A stretch of DNA of 64,000 bases from Kutzneria sp. CA-103260 (GCF_018263855.1 NZ_CP073318.1:434001-498000); one strand, 5' to 3'; counted from the first letter of the stretch, positions 25,473 through 35,010 are shown. Program-made: numbers and translations. The notes: generated by a model not told the origin, from the sequence alone.

Positions 25473-26330
25473 ATGCGAGTTCTCGTCACGGGCGCCAGCG
25501 GCCACATCGGCTCGGCGGTGCTGCCCGAACTCCGGCAGGCCGGCCACGAGGTCGTCGGCCTGGTCCGGTCCGATGCGTCGGCCGAGGTCGTGGCGCACCT
25601 CGGCGCGGAGGTGGTTCGCGGTGACCTCGCCGACCTGGACGGCCTGCGCAGGGCCGCGGCCGCCGTGGACGCGGTCATCCACCTGGCGTTCGACCACTCC
25701 AACGTCGCCCCCACGGCCTTCGTCGAGGCGACGAACGCCGACCACGCCGTGGTGCGGGCCTTCGGCGACGCGCTGGCCGGCACCGGCAAGACCTTCATCG
25801 GCGTCGGCGTCGCCCCCACCGGCGACCCGGAGCGCGACGCGGTGATCACCGCCAACCCGCGCTCGGCCGTCGCGAGCACGGTCGTCGGGCTCAACGAGCG
25901 TGACGTGCGGGCCATCCTGGTCGCGGTGCCGCCGGTCACGCACAGCTCGAAGGACCGCCACGGCTTCCTGCCCCGGATGATCGGGATCGCCCGCCGCACC
26001 GGCGTGTCCGGCTACGTCGGCGAGGGGGCCAACCGCTGGCCCGCCGCCCACACCCTGGACGTCGGCCGCCTCTTCGCGCTCGCGCTGGACAAGGCCCCGG
26101 GCGGGTCGCAGCTGGTGGCCGCGGCCGAGGAGGGCGTCCCGGTGCGGGAGATCGCCGAGGCCATCGGGCAGCACCTGGGGATCCCGGCCGCGAGCGTGCC
26201 GGCCGAGCACTTCCAGGAGTTCCCGTTCATCGGGCTCGACATCGCCATGCCCAACGCCGAGACGCGGGCCCTGCTCGGCTGGGACCCGGTGCACCCCGGG
26301 CTGATCGCCGACCTCGCGCGCTACTTCTGA
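25473..26330 (+). CDS. NAD(P)-dependent epimerase/reductase of the extended SDR family
   Basis: The 285-residue protein has the Rossmann motif TGASGHIG at 6-13 and an atypical-SDR layout (NmrA/epimerase-like). GLVRSDASAEVVAHLGA suggests NADP binding. The usual YxxxK is not obvious, so it may be a redox sensor or an unusual reductase. GAGGAG precedes the ATG by 8 nt. It is divergent from the TetR gene, which probably represses it. Confidence 0.83.
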   Translation: MRVLVTGASGHIGSAVLPELRQAGHEVVGLVRSDASAEVVAHLGAEVVRGDLADLDGLRRAAAAVDAVIHLAFDHSNVAPTAFVEATNADHAVVRAFGDALAGTGKTFIGVGVAPTGDPERDAVITANPRSAVASTVVGLNERDVRAILVAVPPVTHSSKDRHGFLPRMIGIARRTGVSGYVGEGANRWPAAHTLDVGRLFALALDKAPGGSQLVAAAEEGVPVREIAEAIGQHLGIPAASVPAEHFQEFPFIGLDIAMPNAETRALLGWDPVHPGLIADLARYF

Positions 26331-26412
26331 CAGCCAGTTGGCGGGTTGAGAGCCCGATCCGGCGACAGTTGTCGGGTGGGGGAGTCACCGCGGCGCGGGC
26401 AGTCTTGGTGTC

Positions 26413-27345
26413 ATGACTTACGCCTTCGATCCCGAACTGCTCCCGTGGCTGACCATGTTGCCCGAGGGCGTGGACTTCAGCGACGTGCAGGCCGTGCGCG
26501 CCCGCATGACGTCGATGGCCGACCAGATGCCGGTGTACGAGCCGGAGAACCCCGTCACCGTCGAGGAGAAGCTCATCCCCGGCCCGGCCGGCGCCCCCGA
26601 GGTCCGGGTGCGCGTCTACACGCCGACCACCGTGTCGGCGCCGCGGCCCGCCTTCGTCTCCATCCACGGCGGCGGCTTCGCCATCGGCAACCTCGACCAG
26701 GACGCCTCCGGCAGCACGGAGATCGCCGACAAGATCGGGGCCGTGGTGGTCTCCGTCGACTACCGGCTCGCGCCGGAGACCCCGTATCCCGGTCCGCTGG
26801 AGGACTGCTACGCCGCGCTGGAGTGGACCGCCGCCAAGGCGTCCGAGCTCGGCATCGACCCCGAGCGCATCGCCATCGGCGGCGACAGCGCCGGCGGCGG
26901 CCTGACCGCCGGCCTCGCGCTGCTGGCCCGTGACCGTGGCGGTCCCGCGGTCAAGTTCCAGTACCTGGGCATCCCCGAACTCGACGACCGGCTGGAGACG
27001 CCGTCGATGACCAAGTTCGTGGACACCCCGCTGTGGCACCGGCCCAACGCCATCCTCAGCTGGAAGTACTACCTGGGCGGCCAGCCGGCCGACCAGTACG
27101 CCGCCCCGGCCCGCGCCGAGGACCTGGCCGGCCTGCCGCCGGCCTACGTCTCCGTGTGCGAGTTCGACCCGCTGCGGGACGAGGGCCTGATCTACGCCCA
27201 CCGCCTCATCCAGGCCGGTGTGCACACCGAGCTGCACCACTTCCCCGGCACCTTCCACGGCTCCACCATGATCCGCACCGCCGGGGTCAGCCAGCGCATG
27301 GCCGCCGAGCGCGTCGAAGCCATCCGCCGCGGTCTCAACGCCTGA
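26413..27345 (+). CDS. Alpha/beta hydrolase, HSL-type esterase
   Basis: The 310-residue protein has the hormone-sensitive-lipase-type oxyanion motif HGGGF at 85-89, the nucleophile S159 in GGDSAGG, D252 in CEFDPLRDEG and H282 in GTFHGS. Such enzymes cleave short acyl esters. There is no signal peptide, so it acts in the cytoplasm. It stands alone and ends 8 nt before a strong terminator palindrome. Confidence 0.93.
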   Translation: MTYAFDPELLPWLTMLPEGVDFSDVQAVRARMTSMADQMPVYEPENPVTVEEKLIPGPAGAPEVRVRVYTPTTVSAPRPAFVSIHGGGFAIGNLDQDASGSTEIADKIGAVVVSVDYRLAPETPYPGPLEDCYAALEWTAAKASELGIDPERIAIGGDSAGGGLTAGLALLARDRGGPAVKFQYLGIPELDDRLETPSMTKFVDTPLWHRPNAILSWKYYLGGQPADQYAAPARAEDLAGLPPAYVSVCEFDPLRDEGLIYAHRLIQAGVHTELHHFPGTFHGSTMIRTAGVSQRMAAERVEAIRRGLNA

Positions 27346-27352
27346 CCTTTGT

Positions 27353-27405
27353 GCTGGGAAGGGGGCTTTCCTGGCGTTCAACGCCAGGAAAGCCCCCTTC
27401 CCAGC
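27353..27405. terminator. Perfect 26-bp inverted repeat, bidirectional terminator
   Basis: The arms 27353-27378 and 27380-27405 are exact complements around one central C, with GGGAAGGGGGC near the base of the stem. It lies between the stops of the esterase (27345) and the PucR gene (27407). Confidence 0.85.
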
Positions 27406-27406
27406 G

Positions 27407-28762
27407 TCAGAGCAGGAGTAGGGCGGCGTGGAGGTCGAGCCGGTCGCCGGGGTCCAACACCCGGCGGCCGGTCAGCGCCTCCACCCGTTCGATCCGGTAG
27501 TGCACAGTGTTGACGTGCAGGTGCATGGCGGCCGCGGTGCGGGTCCATGACGCGCCGTGGTCCAGGAAGGTCCGCAGGGTCTGGAGCAGCTGGGTGTTGT
27601 TCGCAGCGTCGTAGGCCATCAACGGGCCGATAGTGCTCGCCTGAAAGTGTTGCGCCACCAAGGAAGACAGGCCTGCCAGCACGGTGCCCAGGCTGGTCAT
27701 GCCGGCGACCGCGCATGGTTGTTGTTCGGCGTTGGCGGCATGGCGGGCGCCGGCGAGGGCCGCCGCGAGGTCGTCGGTGCTCGGGCCGATGCCGACGGCA
27801 ATGCGTTCGGGGACAAGGGCTTGGAGGAGCGGAAGCTGGTCGGTGCACCACTGGAGGAGCTGTTCCGGTGGGGTGTCCGCGAGGCCGAGCGCTTCGCCTG
27901 GCCCGGCCTCGCCCACGACGAACGTCATTCCGGACGCCGCGAGCAGTTCGTTGGCCGCGTCGACCGCCCAAGTCGTTGGCGCGTGCGGGATTCGCACCAG
28001 GACCGGCGTGATCTCGCCGGCCGTGGCCTCGTTGGCCAGCAGTTCGGCCACCGCCTTGGCCTGCGCGGCGAGGTGAGCCCGGTGCCGCGTGGCCCGTAGG
28101 GACAACAGGGCGACGATCTCGTCGAGAACCGGCCGGTGCTGGGACACGCACAACCACCAGCCGTCGAACGGGGACCTCGGCTCCGGTCCGATCGGGAGAC
28201 GTTGGCCGTCGGTGGATTCGCCGCCGGCGAGCACCCGGCCGGTGGCGGACACGAGGGCCAAGCCGGGCAGGCCGAGGCGCTGGACGGCGGTGGTCAGCAC
28301 ATCGTCGAGAGTGACGGCGTCGAGGAGTTCGGTCCGGACCGTCGAGGGCAGGGATTCGCCGAGGTCCGTCCACAGCCAGAGGTAGATCCGGTCGATGATC
28401 GCCCGGAACGGGGTGCCTCGCGGCACCGAGAACAGCGGGAGCCCCTGATCTCGGCACGCCGCGACGAACTCCGCCGGCACCGGGCCGTGCACGCCTTCGC
28501 CGGCGACCAGCGCGACCGTGCCGGCCGCCCGGGCCGTGGACACGAATGCCCTGGCCGCGCCGGCATCCTCCGGCCGCCACCAGACCAGGCCGGTGAGCAC
28601 GATCTCGCCGGGGGACAGGTAGGACGCCGGGTCGGCCACGTCGGCGGTGGTGACCCCGGTGACCGCGCGGGCCAGCGTCTCGTCCGGCGCCCAGAGCGGC
28701 GCAACGCCGAGATCGGCGAGTTCCAGCAGCTGCCTGACCTGCACGGGCCCGATCCTACTCAT
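27407..28762 (-). CDS. PucR family regulator, probable controller of the molybdenum hydroxylase genes
   Basis: The 451-residue protein has an N-terminal PucR ligand domain (VRQLLELADLGVAPLWAPD and later YLSPGEIVLTGLVWWRPED), a middle GGDEF-like CdaR region (VERIAVGIGPS) and a C-terminal helix-turn-helix (WTRTAAAMHLHVNTVHYRIE). In Bacillus, PucR governs purine degradation. Here the gene is divergent from a xanthine-dehydrogenase-like locus 115 bp away, so control of that locus is likely. The ATG at 28762 begins MSRIGPVQ; a longer open frame upstream is rejected because it crosses the divergent promoter. Confidence 0.88.
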   Translation of the reverse strand: MSRIGPVQVRQLLELADLGVAPLWAPDETLARAVTGVTTADVADPASYLSPGEIVLTGLVWWRPEDAGAARAFVSTARAAGTVALVAGEGVHGPVPAEFVAACRDQGLPLFSVPRGTPFRAIIDRIYLWLWTDLGESLPSTVRTELLDAVTLDDVLTTAVQRLGLPGLALVSATGRVLAGGESTDGQRLPIGPEPRSPFDGWWLCVSQHRPVLDEIVALLSLRATRHRAHLAAQAKAVAELLANEATAGEITPVLVRIPHAPTTWAVDAANELLAASGMTFVVGEAGPGEALGLADTPPEQLLQWCTDQLPLLQALVPERIAVGIGPSTDDLAAALAGARHAANAEQQPCAVAGMTSLGTVLAGLSSLVAQHFQASTIGPLMAYDAANNTQLLQTLRTFLDHGASWTRTAAAMHLHVNTVHYRIERVEALTGRRVLDPGDRLDLHAALLLL

Positions 28763-28877
28763 CGGTTTGGATGATCGACCGAATTGCCGCTGCCGGCTTC
28801 GTGCGCGGCGACCGTGGTGACGGGCGGAGCCGCGCGGGTGTACTGGGGCCCGCAGCCGATCTTGACGGGGTGGGGCG

Positions 28878-29663
28878 ATGGACCTGAACACGATCGAGAC
28901 CGTCCGCTCGGCCCGCACCCGCGCCGATCTCGTGCTGGCCGCGGGCGAGACGTTCCTCGGCGGCGGCACCTGGCTGTTCTCCGAGCCGCAGCCGCACCTG
29001 ACCGGTCTGGTCGACCTGACCACCATGGGCTGGCCGGCGATCGAGCGCACGTCTCGCGGGCTGTCCGTCGCCGCCACCTGCACGATCGCCGAGCTGTCCC
29101 GGCTCCCACAGCCGGTCTTCTTCCAGGCCGCCAGCGCGCTGCTGGCGTCGTTCAAGATATGGAACGTGGCGACGGTCGGCGGCAACATCTGCCGCTCGTA
29201 CGCCGCCGCGGCGATGGTGTCGCTGGCGGTTGCCCTGGACGCCACCGCGCTGGTCTGGACCGCCGACGGCGGCGAGTACACGATCCCGGTCGCGGAGATC
29301 TGCACCGGCAACGGAACCAACAACCTGGCTGACGGCGATGTGGTGCGGCGCATCGACATTCCGGCCCGCGCGCTGCGGGCCCGCACCGGCTTCCGCAAGA
29401 TCGCCCTGGCCGAGCTGGGCCGGAGCGGGGCAGTGCTCACCGGTCGTCTCGACTCTGGTGGGGCGGTCTTCACCATCACCGCCGCGACGCTGCGTCCCGT
29501 CGTGCTCCGCTACCGCGAACTGCCCGCGGCGGCTCGATTGCGTTCCGACGCCGAGGATGCGCCCGGCTACTACACCGATCCCCTGGGTGCGGCCGACTGG
29601 CGTCGTGCGGTCAGCGCCGTGCTGCTGGAAGAGATCCGACAGGAGCTGCTGCCGTGGAGCTGA
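28878..29663 (+). CDS. Molybdenum hydroxylase FAD-binding subunit
   Basis: The 261-residue protein is a CoxM/XdhB-like medium subunit with FAD motifs FLGGGTWL at 27-34 and ATVGGNIC at 98-105. It passes electrons from the 2Fe-2S clusters to FAD. Its stop overlaps the next gene by 10 nt, so both are translationally coupled. GGGGTGGGG precedes the ATG. Confidence 0.92.
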   Translation: MDLNTIETVRSARTRADLVLAAGETFLGGGTWLFSEPQPHLTGLVDLTTMGWPAIERTSRGLSVAATCTIAELSRLPQPVFFQAASALLASFKIWNVATVGGNICRSYAAAAMVSLAVALDATALVWTADGGEYTIPVAEICTGNGTNNLADGDVVRRIDIPARALRARTGFRKIALAELGRSGAVLTGRLDSGGAVFTITAATLRPVVLRYRELPAAARLRSDAEDAPGYYTDPLGAADWRRAVSAVLLEEIRQELLPWS

Positions 29664-32434
29664 ACATCAACGGCGCGCCATGCGCCGGCGACACGCGACC
29701 GGGCCAGTGCCTGCGGACGTTCCTGCGCGACCTGGCCCACTTCGAGGTCAAAAAGGGTTGCGACGCCGGCGATTGCGGCGCGTGCACGGTGCTGGTCGAC
29801 GACGCCCCGGTGCACTCGTGCGTCTATCCGGCGCGGCGGGCCGAAGGCCGATCGGTCACCACGGTGTCCGGGCTGGGCACCGTCGACGAGCCGCACCCGA
29901 TGCAGCGGGCGTTCGTCGAGAACTTCGGCTTCCAGTGCGGTTTCTGCACCCCGGGCCAGATCGTCACCGCGTCGACCCTGAGGGCCGACCAGCTCGACGA
30001 CCTGCCCCGGCTGATGAAGGGAAGCCTGTGCCGCTGCACGGGTTACCGGTCCATCCGGCAGTCCATCGCCCAGGGGCTCTCGGAAGTTCAGCCTGTTGCC
30101 GAGGAACCGAAGTCGGTGGTCGGCGCCTCGGCGCGGCCGCCCGCCGCCGAGCGGGTGGTCACCGGGACCGAGCCGTACACCTTCGACGTGGAGCTGCCCG
30201 GCGCGCTGCACATCCGCGTGCTCGGCTCGCCGCACGCGCATGCCCGGATCGTCGACATCGACTCGTCGAAAGCCTTGGCGCTACCCGGGGTTGAACTGAT
30301 CCTCGATCACCGCGACGTGCCGAAGACGCTGTTTTCCACGGCACAGCACGAACATCGCCTCGACGACCCGCACGACACCCGCGTCCTCGACGATGTCGTG
30401 CGCTTCAAAGGGCAGCGGGTCGCCGTGGTGGCTGCCGTGTCGGCGGCGATCGCCGAGGCGGCCTGCCGCCTGATCGACGTGACCTATGACGTGCTGCCCG
30501 CCGTGCACGATCCGGAGCAGGCCCGGACGCCGGGAGCGCCGGTGCTGCATCCAGAACTGTTCGACAGCAACGTGGTCGCGTCCCTGCACGACGGTGTCGG
30601 CGGCGATGTCGACCAGGCGCTGGCCGACTCCGACGTCACCGTGCACGGCGAATGGCGTACGCAGCGGGTTTCCCACGCGCAGCTGGAAACCCACGGCAGC
30701 CTCGGCTGGCTCGACGAGGACGGCCGGCTGGTGATCCGGACCAGCTCCCAGGTGCCGTTCCTGACCCGGCGCACCCTGTGCCGGCTGCTCGACCTGCCGG
30801 AGGAGCGGGTGCGGGTGTTCACCAAGCGGGTCGGCGGCGGCTTCGGCGGCAAGCAGGAGATGTTCGCCGAGGACCTGGTGGCGTTGGTGGTGCTGCGCAC
30901 CGGCAAGCCGGCGATGTACGAGATGAGCCGGCCCGAGGAGTTCCTGCGGACCTCGGTTCGCCACCCGTTCCGCGTCCGCGTCACCCTCGGCGCGGATCGC
31001 GGCGGCCGGCTCAGCGCGGTGAAGCTGGATGTGCTCGCCGACACCGGGGCCTACGGCAACCACGGGCCGGGCGTGTTGTTCCACAGCTGCGCCGAATCCA
31101 TCAGCCTGTACAACGTTCCGGTGAAACGGGTCGACGCGGAATCCGTGTACACCAACAACATCCCGTCCGGCGCCTTCCGTGGTTACGGTCTGGGCCAGGT
31201 GATTCTCGGCGTCGAGTCCGCGATGGACGAGCTCGCCCTCGCCCTGGACGTCGACCCGTTCGAGCTGCGGCGGATCAACGCCGTCCGCAACGGCGATCCC
31301 TTGGTGGAGGCCCATCCTGCCGACGACGGGCTGGTCTACGGCAGCTACGGTCTCGGCCAGTGCCTGGATCTCGTTCAGCAGGCCCTCGTTCGCGGCAACG
31401 GCGTGCCCGTGCCGGCGGGCGAACACTGGCGGGTCGGCGAGGGCATGGCCGTCGCCATGATCGCCACCATGGCGCCTCGGGGGCATGTTTCCCGTACCAC
31501 GCTGTCGATCCAGCCCGACGGAACCTACATCGCCGGCGTCGGCACCAGCGAGTTCGGCAACGGCACCACCACCGTGCACACCCAGATCGTCTCCACCGAC
31601 ATGGCCACCAGGCCGGACCGGGTGCGGCTGACCAACTCCGACACCGACGGCGCTGTCTACGACACCGGCGCTTTCGCCTCCGCCGGCACCACTGTCGCTG
31701 GCAAAGCCTTGCACGCCGCCGCTTTGGCCCTCCGTGGACTGCTGCTCCATGCCGCCGCCTCAGTCACCGGCTCCGACCCCTCCGCCTGCTCCCTTTTCGC
31801 CGACGGCATCCGCACCCCTTCGCGGGTCGTCGGCTTCCCCGAAGCCATCGACGCCTGTCCTTCGGCCAACCGGGACGGTGACACCGCCTTCGCCCATGGC
31901 GACGAGTTGGGCGAATTCCGCTCCCTGGCCTGGAATGTCCACGGCTTCCGCGTCGCCGTCGACACCCGCACCGGCTCGGTGCGGATCCTCCAGTCCGCGC
32001 AGGCCGCCGACGCCGGCACGGTCATCAACCCCGAGCAGTGCCGTGGCCAGGTCGAGGGCGGCGTCGCCCAGGCCATCGGCGCTTCGCTGTACGAGGAGGT
32101 TCTGGTCTCCCCTGACGGCACCCTGCTCACTCCAGTCCTGCGCACCTACCGCGTTCCCCAGATGGCCGACGTCCCGCCCACCGAGGTCCTCTTCGCCAAA
32201 ACCTTCGACGACCTCGGGCCTTTCGGCGCCAAGTCCATGAGCGAGAGCCCTTTCAACCCCGTCCCCGCCGCCCTCGGCAACGCCCTGCGCCGCGCCCTCG
32301 GCGTCCGCCCCCACGAGACCCCCTTCTCCCGCGACCGCCTCTGGCGCCTCCTCCACCACCGCGAAGCCGTCCCGGCCTGGGCCACCTCTTGGGTCGTCAT
32401 GCGCGATCCTGACGAATGCCGTCAGCTGACCTGA
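29654..32434 (+). CDS. Molybdenum hydroxylase with fused 2Fe-2S and Moco domains (xanthine dehydrogenase-like)
   Basis: The 926-residue protein joins the small and large subunits. Residues 1-150 carry the plant-type cluster (C36, C41, C44, C56) and the helical cluster (C95, C98, C126, C128). From about 160 on comes the molybdopterin catalytic domain (RVGGGFGGKQE near 394-404, SGAFRGYGLGQ, and FGAKSMSESP near the end with the catalytic-type Glu). With the separate FAD subunit it makes a full xanthine dehydrogenase-type enzyme. The divergent PucR gene suggests a purine substrate, but nicotinate or another heterocycle cannot be excluded. No XdhC-like maturation gene is adjacent. Confidence 0.92.
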   Translation: MELNINGAPCAGDTRPGQCLRTFLRDLAHFEVKKGCDAGDCGACTVLVDDAPVHSCVYPARRAEGRSVTTVSGLGTVDEPHPMQRAFVENFGFQCGFCTPGQIVTASTLRADQLDDLPRLMKGSLCRCTGYRSIRQSIAQGLSEVQPVAEEPKSVVGASARPPAAERVVTGTEPYTFDVELPGALHIRVLGSPHAHARIVDIDSSKALALPGVELILDHRDVPKTLFSTAQHEHRLDDPHDTRVLDDVVRFKGQRVAVVAAVSAAIAEAACRLIDVTYDVLPAVHDPEQARTPGAPVLHPELFDSNVVASLHDGVGGDVDQALADSDVTVHGEWRTQRVSHAQLETHGSLGWLDEDGRLVIRTSSQVPFLTRRTLCRLLDLPEERVRVFTKRVGGGFGGKQEMFAEDLVALVVLRTGKPAMYEMSRPEEFLRTSVRHPFRVRVTLGADRGGRLSAVKLDVLADTGAYGNHGPGVLFHSCAESISLYNVPVKRVDAESVYTNNIPSGAFRGYGLGQVILGVESAMDELALALDVDPFELRRINAVRNGDPLVEAHPADDGLVYGSYGLGQCLDLVQQALVRGNGVPVPAGEHWRVGEGMAVAMIATMAPRGHVSRTTLSIQPDGTYIAGVGTSEFGNGTTTVHTQIVSTDMATRPDRVRLTNSDTDGAVYDTGAFASAGTTVAGKALHAAALALRGLLLHAAASVTGSDPSACSLFADGIRTPSRVVGFPEAIDACPSANRDGDTAFAHGDELGEFRSLAWNVHGFRVAVDTRTGSVRILQSAQAADAGTVINPEQCRGQVEGGVAQAIGASLYEEVLVSPDGTLLTPVLRTYRVPQMADVPPTEVLFAKTFDDLGPFGAKSMSESPFNPVPAALGNALRRALGVRPHETPFSRDRLWRLLHHREAVPAWATSWVVMRDPDECRQLT

Positions 32435-32568
32435 GGCTCGGCGGGAATTTTGTGCGGCGGTGAACGGCCCAATTCGGTCGTGGCGTTCACTGCCCTTTCG
32501 GTCGCAGACAGGGCGGCACGCTCGGTGTGTGCGGGCATCGCTGCTCGCGGACTTCGGACTGGGGGCCG

Positions 32569-32722
32569 TTCCAGGGGCGGGTGACGCTGAATTTCAACTG
32601 GGGCGCCATCAACCATGACTCGGTTGTGCTTGTCACCGCGTCGGAGTACGCGGTGACCACGCCGGCGAGTGATGAGCACCGTTTCATCGGTGCGGCGTCG
32701 ATCACGGTGGAGAACATCGCTC
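32569..32722 (+). pseudogene. Fragment of an unrecognised protein
   Basis: The frame encodes GRVTLNFNWGAINHDSVVL and later HRFIGAASITVENIAPP, which read like real beta-rich protein sequence, but there is no start context. The frame runs out of register at about 32722, where it meets the protease fragment. It is probably the 3' piece of a gene once located before the protease gene. Confidence 0.4.
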
Positions 32723-32723
32723 C

Positions 32724-32897
32724 GCCCTCGGGATCGACCGGCGCTATCTCAAGTCCGGCGGCGTGACCGACGCTCTCAGCACGGTCGGCAACTATGCCAG
32801 CTACCAGCCGGCCAATCTGACCCTCGCGCAGATCGCCAGTGAGATCAACGCCGGCCGCCCGGTCGCCGTGGGCATCACCTGGTTCTCCGGGGGCTCA
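32724..32897. repeat. 174-bp direct repeat, copy 1
   Basis: It matches 34831-35004 with six mismatches. A second matching block (33090-33134 versus 35002-35046, 43 of 45 identical) follows, so the copies share a longer ancestor. The repeats flank the P450 gene at a distance of 2107 bp. Confidence 0.9.
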
Positions 32898-33044
32898 CAC
32901 GTTGTGGTCATAGCCGGGGTCCAGGGCGAAGGGCTGCTGATCCTCGACCCCGCCAACGGTCAGTCCTTCGTCGAGTTCGGGGCCTTCCCGGCGACCTATT
33001 TCGGCGGCGCGACCCTGGACGGATACGCCTTCACCAAGTCCTAG
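32724..33044 (+). pseudogene. C-terminal fragment of a papain-like cysteine protease, copy 1
   Basis: The 107 codons encode LGIDRRYLKSGG, then LAQIASEINAGRPVAVGITW, GGSHVVVIAG (catalytic-type His) and LLILDPANGQ (Asp/Asn), ending at a natural stop. This matches the C-terminal half of papain-like peptidases (C39/C70 type). The N-terminal half with the catalytic Cys is missing, and the upstream fragment is in another frame. The intergenic stretch 32435-33272 otherwise holds the fragment before it and a 45-bp repeat remnant at 33090-33134. Confidence 0.65.
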
Positions 33045-33272
33045 TGGGTGCTTTGCCGGCCAACGGAGTGTCGCGAGGCGGTCGGGGGTTCAGCGGCGCT
33101 GGCAGCTGACGTGCGGCGCGTCGGTGATGTCCTTCCTGAGTTGGCTCACGGTTCTGGGTACAGGGACAGCGCGACGCTGTGACCTGCATGTCCTCGGCTC
33201 ATTGGAGCGGAAGGTGCGCACTAATGTGGGGACACAGTACCCAGTCGGCTCGACCAGGCCGGTGCCGTCTGA

Positions 33273-34481
33273 TCACGCCAGGCGCACGGGGAGGGCTTCC
33301 AGGCCGTGCATCAAGCTGCCCGGGCGCCACCGTCGGTCCTCCGGTGTGCCGGCGAGCGACAGCTTCGGGAAACGCGTGAGCAGCGCGCCGAACGCGACCT
33401 GCGCCTCCATCCGCGCCAGGGGTGCGCCCAGGCAGTAGTGAATGCCGTGGCCGAAGGAGACGTGCCCGCCCGGCTCGCGGCCGAAGTCGAGTCGCTCCGG
33501 GGCGGGGAACCGGTCCGGATCCCCGTTCGCGGAACTGGTCGCGAGCAGGACCCATTCGCCGGCCGGGATCGCCACGCCGCCAATGGCCACGTCCGTGACG
33601 GTGAACCGTTCGGTCGCGTGGTTCAGCGGGTTCGTGTACCGCAGCAGTTCCTCGATGGCGGCCGGTAGCAGCGACGGTTCTTCGCGCAGCCGGGTCATCT
33701 GCTCGGGGTGGGTCAGCAGCGCCAGGGTGCCGGAGGCGATGAGGTTGACGGTGGTGTCGAACCCGGCCATGACCAGCTGGAACACGCCGGAGAGCAGTTC
33801 GGTGTCAGTGAGGGCGGCGTCAGCCGGGTCGGACTCATCGCGAACCCGCACGAGCGCCGAGACTAGGTCGTCGCCGGGCTCGGCACGCTTGGCCGCGATG
33901 AGGTCCGTGAAGTAGACGGCCAGATCCCGGGTGACGCGCTCGCGGTCCTTGCCGTTGTCGTAGTCGACCACTGCGACCTCGATCCACGTCCGATCGGCCG
34001 CCGGCACACCCAACAGCTCGCTGAGCACTGTGATCGGCAGCGGGCGGGCGAAACGGGTGAGCAGGTCGACGATGTCGCCGCCCCCGCCCGTCGACGCCAT
34101 GTCCGCCAGCAACGCTTCGGTGATTTCCACGGTGCGCGGCCGCAACTGCGCGATACGCCGCGGCGTGAACGCCTTCTGCATGAGGCCGCGCAGCCGCGTG
34201 TGGTCCGGCGGGTCCCGGTGGAGCATGTGCGCGTGCAGGTTCACTGCCTGGCTCGGCCAAGTCCGCGGGCCGGTGGGCCAGTGGTGCCGGTCCTTGGCAA
34301 GCCGTGGATCGGCCAGGCCGGCGCGCACGTCCTCGTAGCGCGTGACGACCCACATCCGCCCGTAGCCCGGTATCTGCACCGCTGCGACCGGCTGCGTCTC
34401 GCGCAAGTGCGCGAAAAATCCCGATGGGCTCCGGATATAGGCGTCCTCGTCGATGGAAGTGGGCTGCCCCTCGTCCGTCAT
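33273..34481 (-). CDS. Cytochrome P450
   Basis: The 402-residue soluble bacterial P450 has I-helix AGFDTT at 239-244, the K-helix ExxR (E278-R281) and the heme loop FGHGIHYCLG with ligand C350. The length and PPDHTRLRGLMQKAFTPRR stretch fit actinomycete CYP105/107-like enzymes. The ATG at 34481 begins MTDEGQ with a weak TAGGGTG upstream. No ferredoxin or reductase gene is adjacent. It sits intact between two degraded copies of a protease locus, which suggests insertion by recombination. Confidence 0.93.
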   Translation of the reverse strand: MTDEGQPTSIDEDAYIRSPSGFFAHLRETQPVAAVQIPGYGRMWVVTRYEDVRAGLADPRLAKDRHHWPTGPRTWPSQAVNLHAHMLHRDPPDHTRLRGLMQKAFTPRRIAQLRPRTVEITEALLADMASTGGGGDIVDLLTRFARPLPITVLSELLGVPAADRTWIEVAVVDYDNGKDRERVTRDLAVYFTDLIAAKRAEPGDDLVSALVRVRDESDPADAALTDTELLSGVFQLVMAGFDTTVNLIASGTLALLTHPEQMTRLREEPSLLPAAIEELLRYTNPLNHATERFTVTDVAIGGVAIPAGEWVLLATSSANGDPDRFPAPERLDFGREPGGHVSFGHGIHYCLGAPLARMEAQVAFGALLTRFPKLSLAGTPEDRRWRPGSLMHGLEALPVRLA

Positions 34482-34493
34482 GGTCCACACCCT

Positions 34494-34733
34494 AGGAAGA
34501 CCGTCCGCGAAACCACCAACGGATTTCTCGCTGCCGAAACAATCTCGGACGGGCTCGAGCGGCTGGTGAGGCCTGCTCGCGGAGACGCCGCGTTGATGCG
34601 TGTCGCTGTGCATGAGCTCGTGGCCACTAGCGCGTCACCGCAGCAGGTCACCGAACTCAGTGTGGTCAAGCGTAAACAGCTTTTGCAGACCATCGCTCGG
34701 CCACATCCACCACACACTTGCGCACCAATCTGA
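34494..34733 (+). other. Possible remnant of an unrecognised gene
   Basis: Between the P450 start and the second protease fragment, a plus-strand frame encodes GFLAAETISDGLERLVRP and then ALMRVAVHELVATS, ending at 34733. The composition looks protein-like, but there is no plausible start. The stretch 34482-35383 holds this remnant, the protease fragment, the minus-strand remnant at 35011-35250, and the NCS1 promoter region. Confidence 0.3.
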
Positions 34734-34739
34734 GCCAAC

Positions 34740-35004
34740 TCGGGAGCCGGCCCTCAACGCCAACCCGCAGCTGGCGAGCCGCTACGCGGACCCGTACAAC
34801 AGCAACGCCCGGTATGTCCTCGACGATTCGGCCCTCGGGATCGACCGGCGCTATCTCAAGTCCGGCGGCGTGACCGACGCTCTCAGCACGGTCGGCAACC
34901 ACGCCGGCTACCGGCCCGCCAATCTGACCCTCGCGCAGATCGCCAGTGAGATCAACGCCGGCCGCCCGGTCGCCGTGGGCATCACCTGGTTCTCCGGCGG
35001 CTCA
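34740..35004 (+). pseudogene. Fragment of a papain-like cysteine protease, copy 2
   Basis: The frame encodes EPALNANPQLASRYADPY, then ARYVLDDSALGIDRRYLKSG and INAGRPVAVGITW, stopping being protease-like at GGS (about 35004). It extends further upstream than copy 1 but lacks the His and Asp region. Relative to copy 1 about 192 bp are deleted at a shared GG(C/T)TCA, which fuses it to the tail of the minus-strand remnant. Confidence 0.65.
34831..35004. repeat. 174-bp direct repeat, copy 2
   Basis: See copy 1 at 32724-32897. Both lie in the same orientation, so recombination between them would remove the P450 gene. Confidence 0.9.
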
Positions 35005-35010
35005 GCGGCG

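Noticed and set aside
32763..33044. Functional small peptidase gene
   Set aside because: It lacks the catalytic Cys half, has a near-identical truncated copy 2 kb away, and the start region is a fusion to an out-of-frame fragment.
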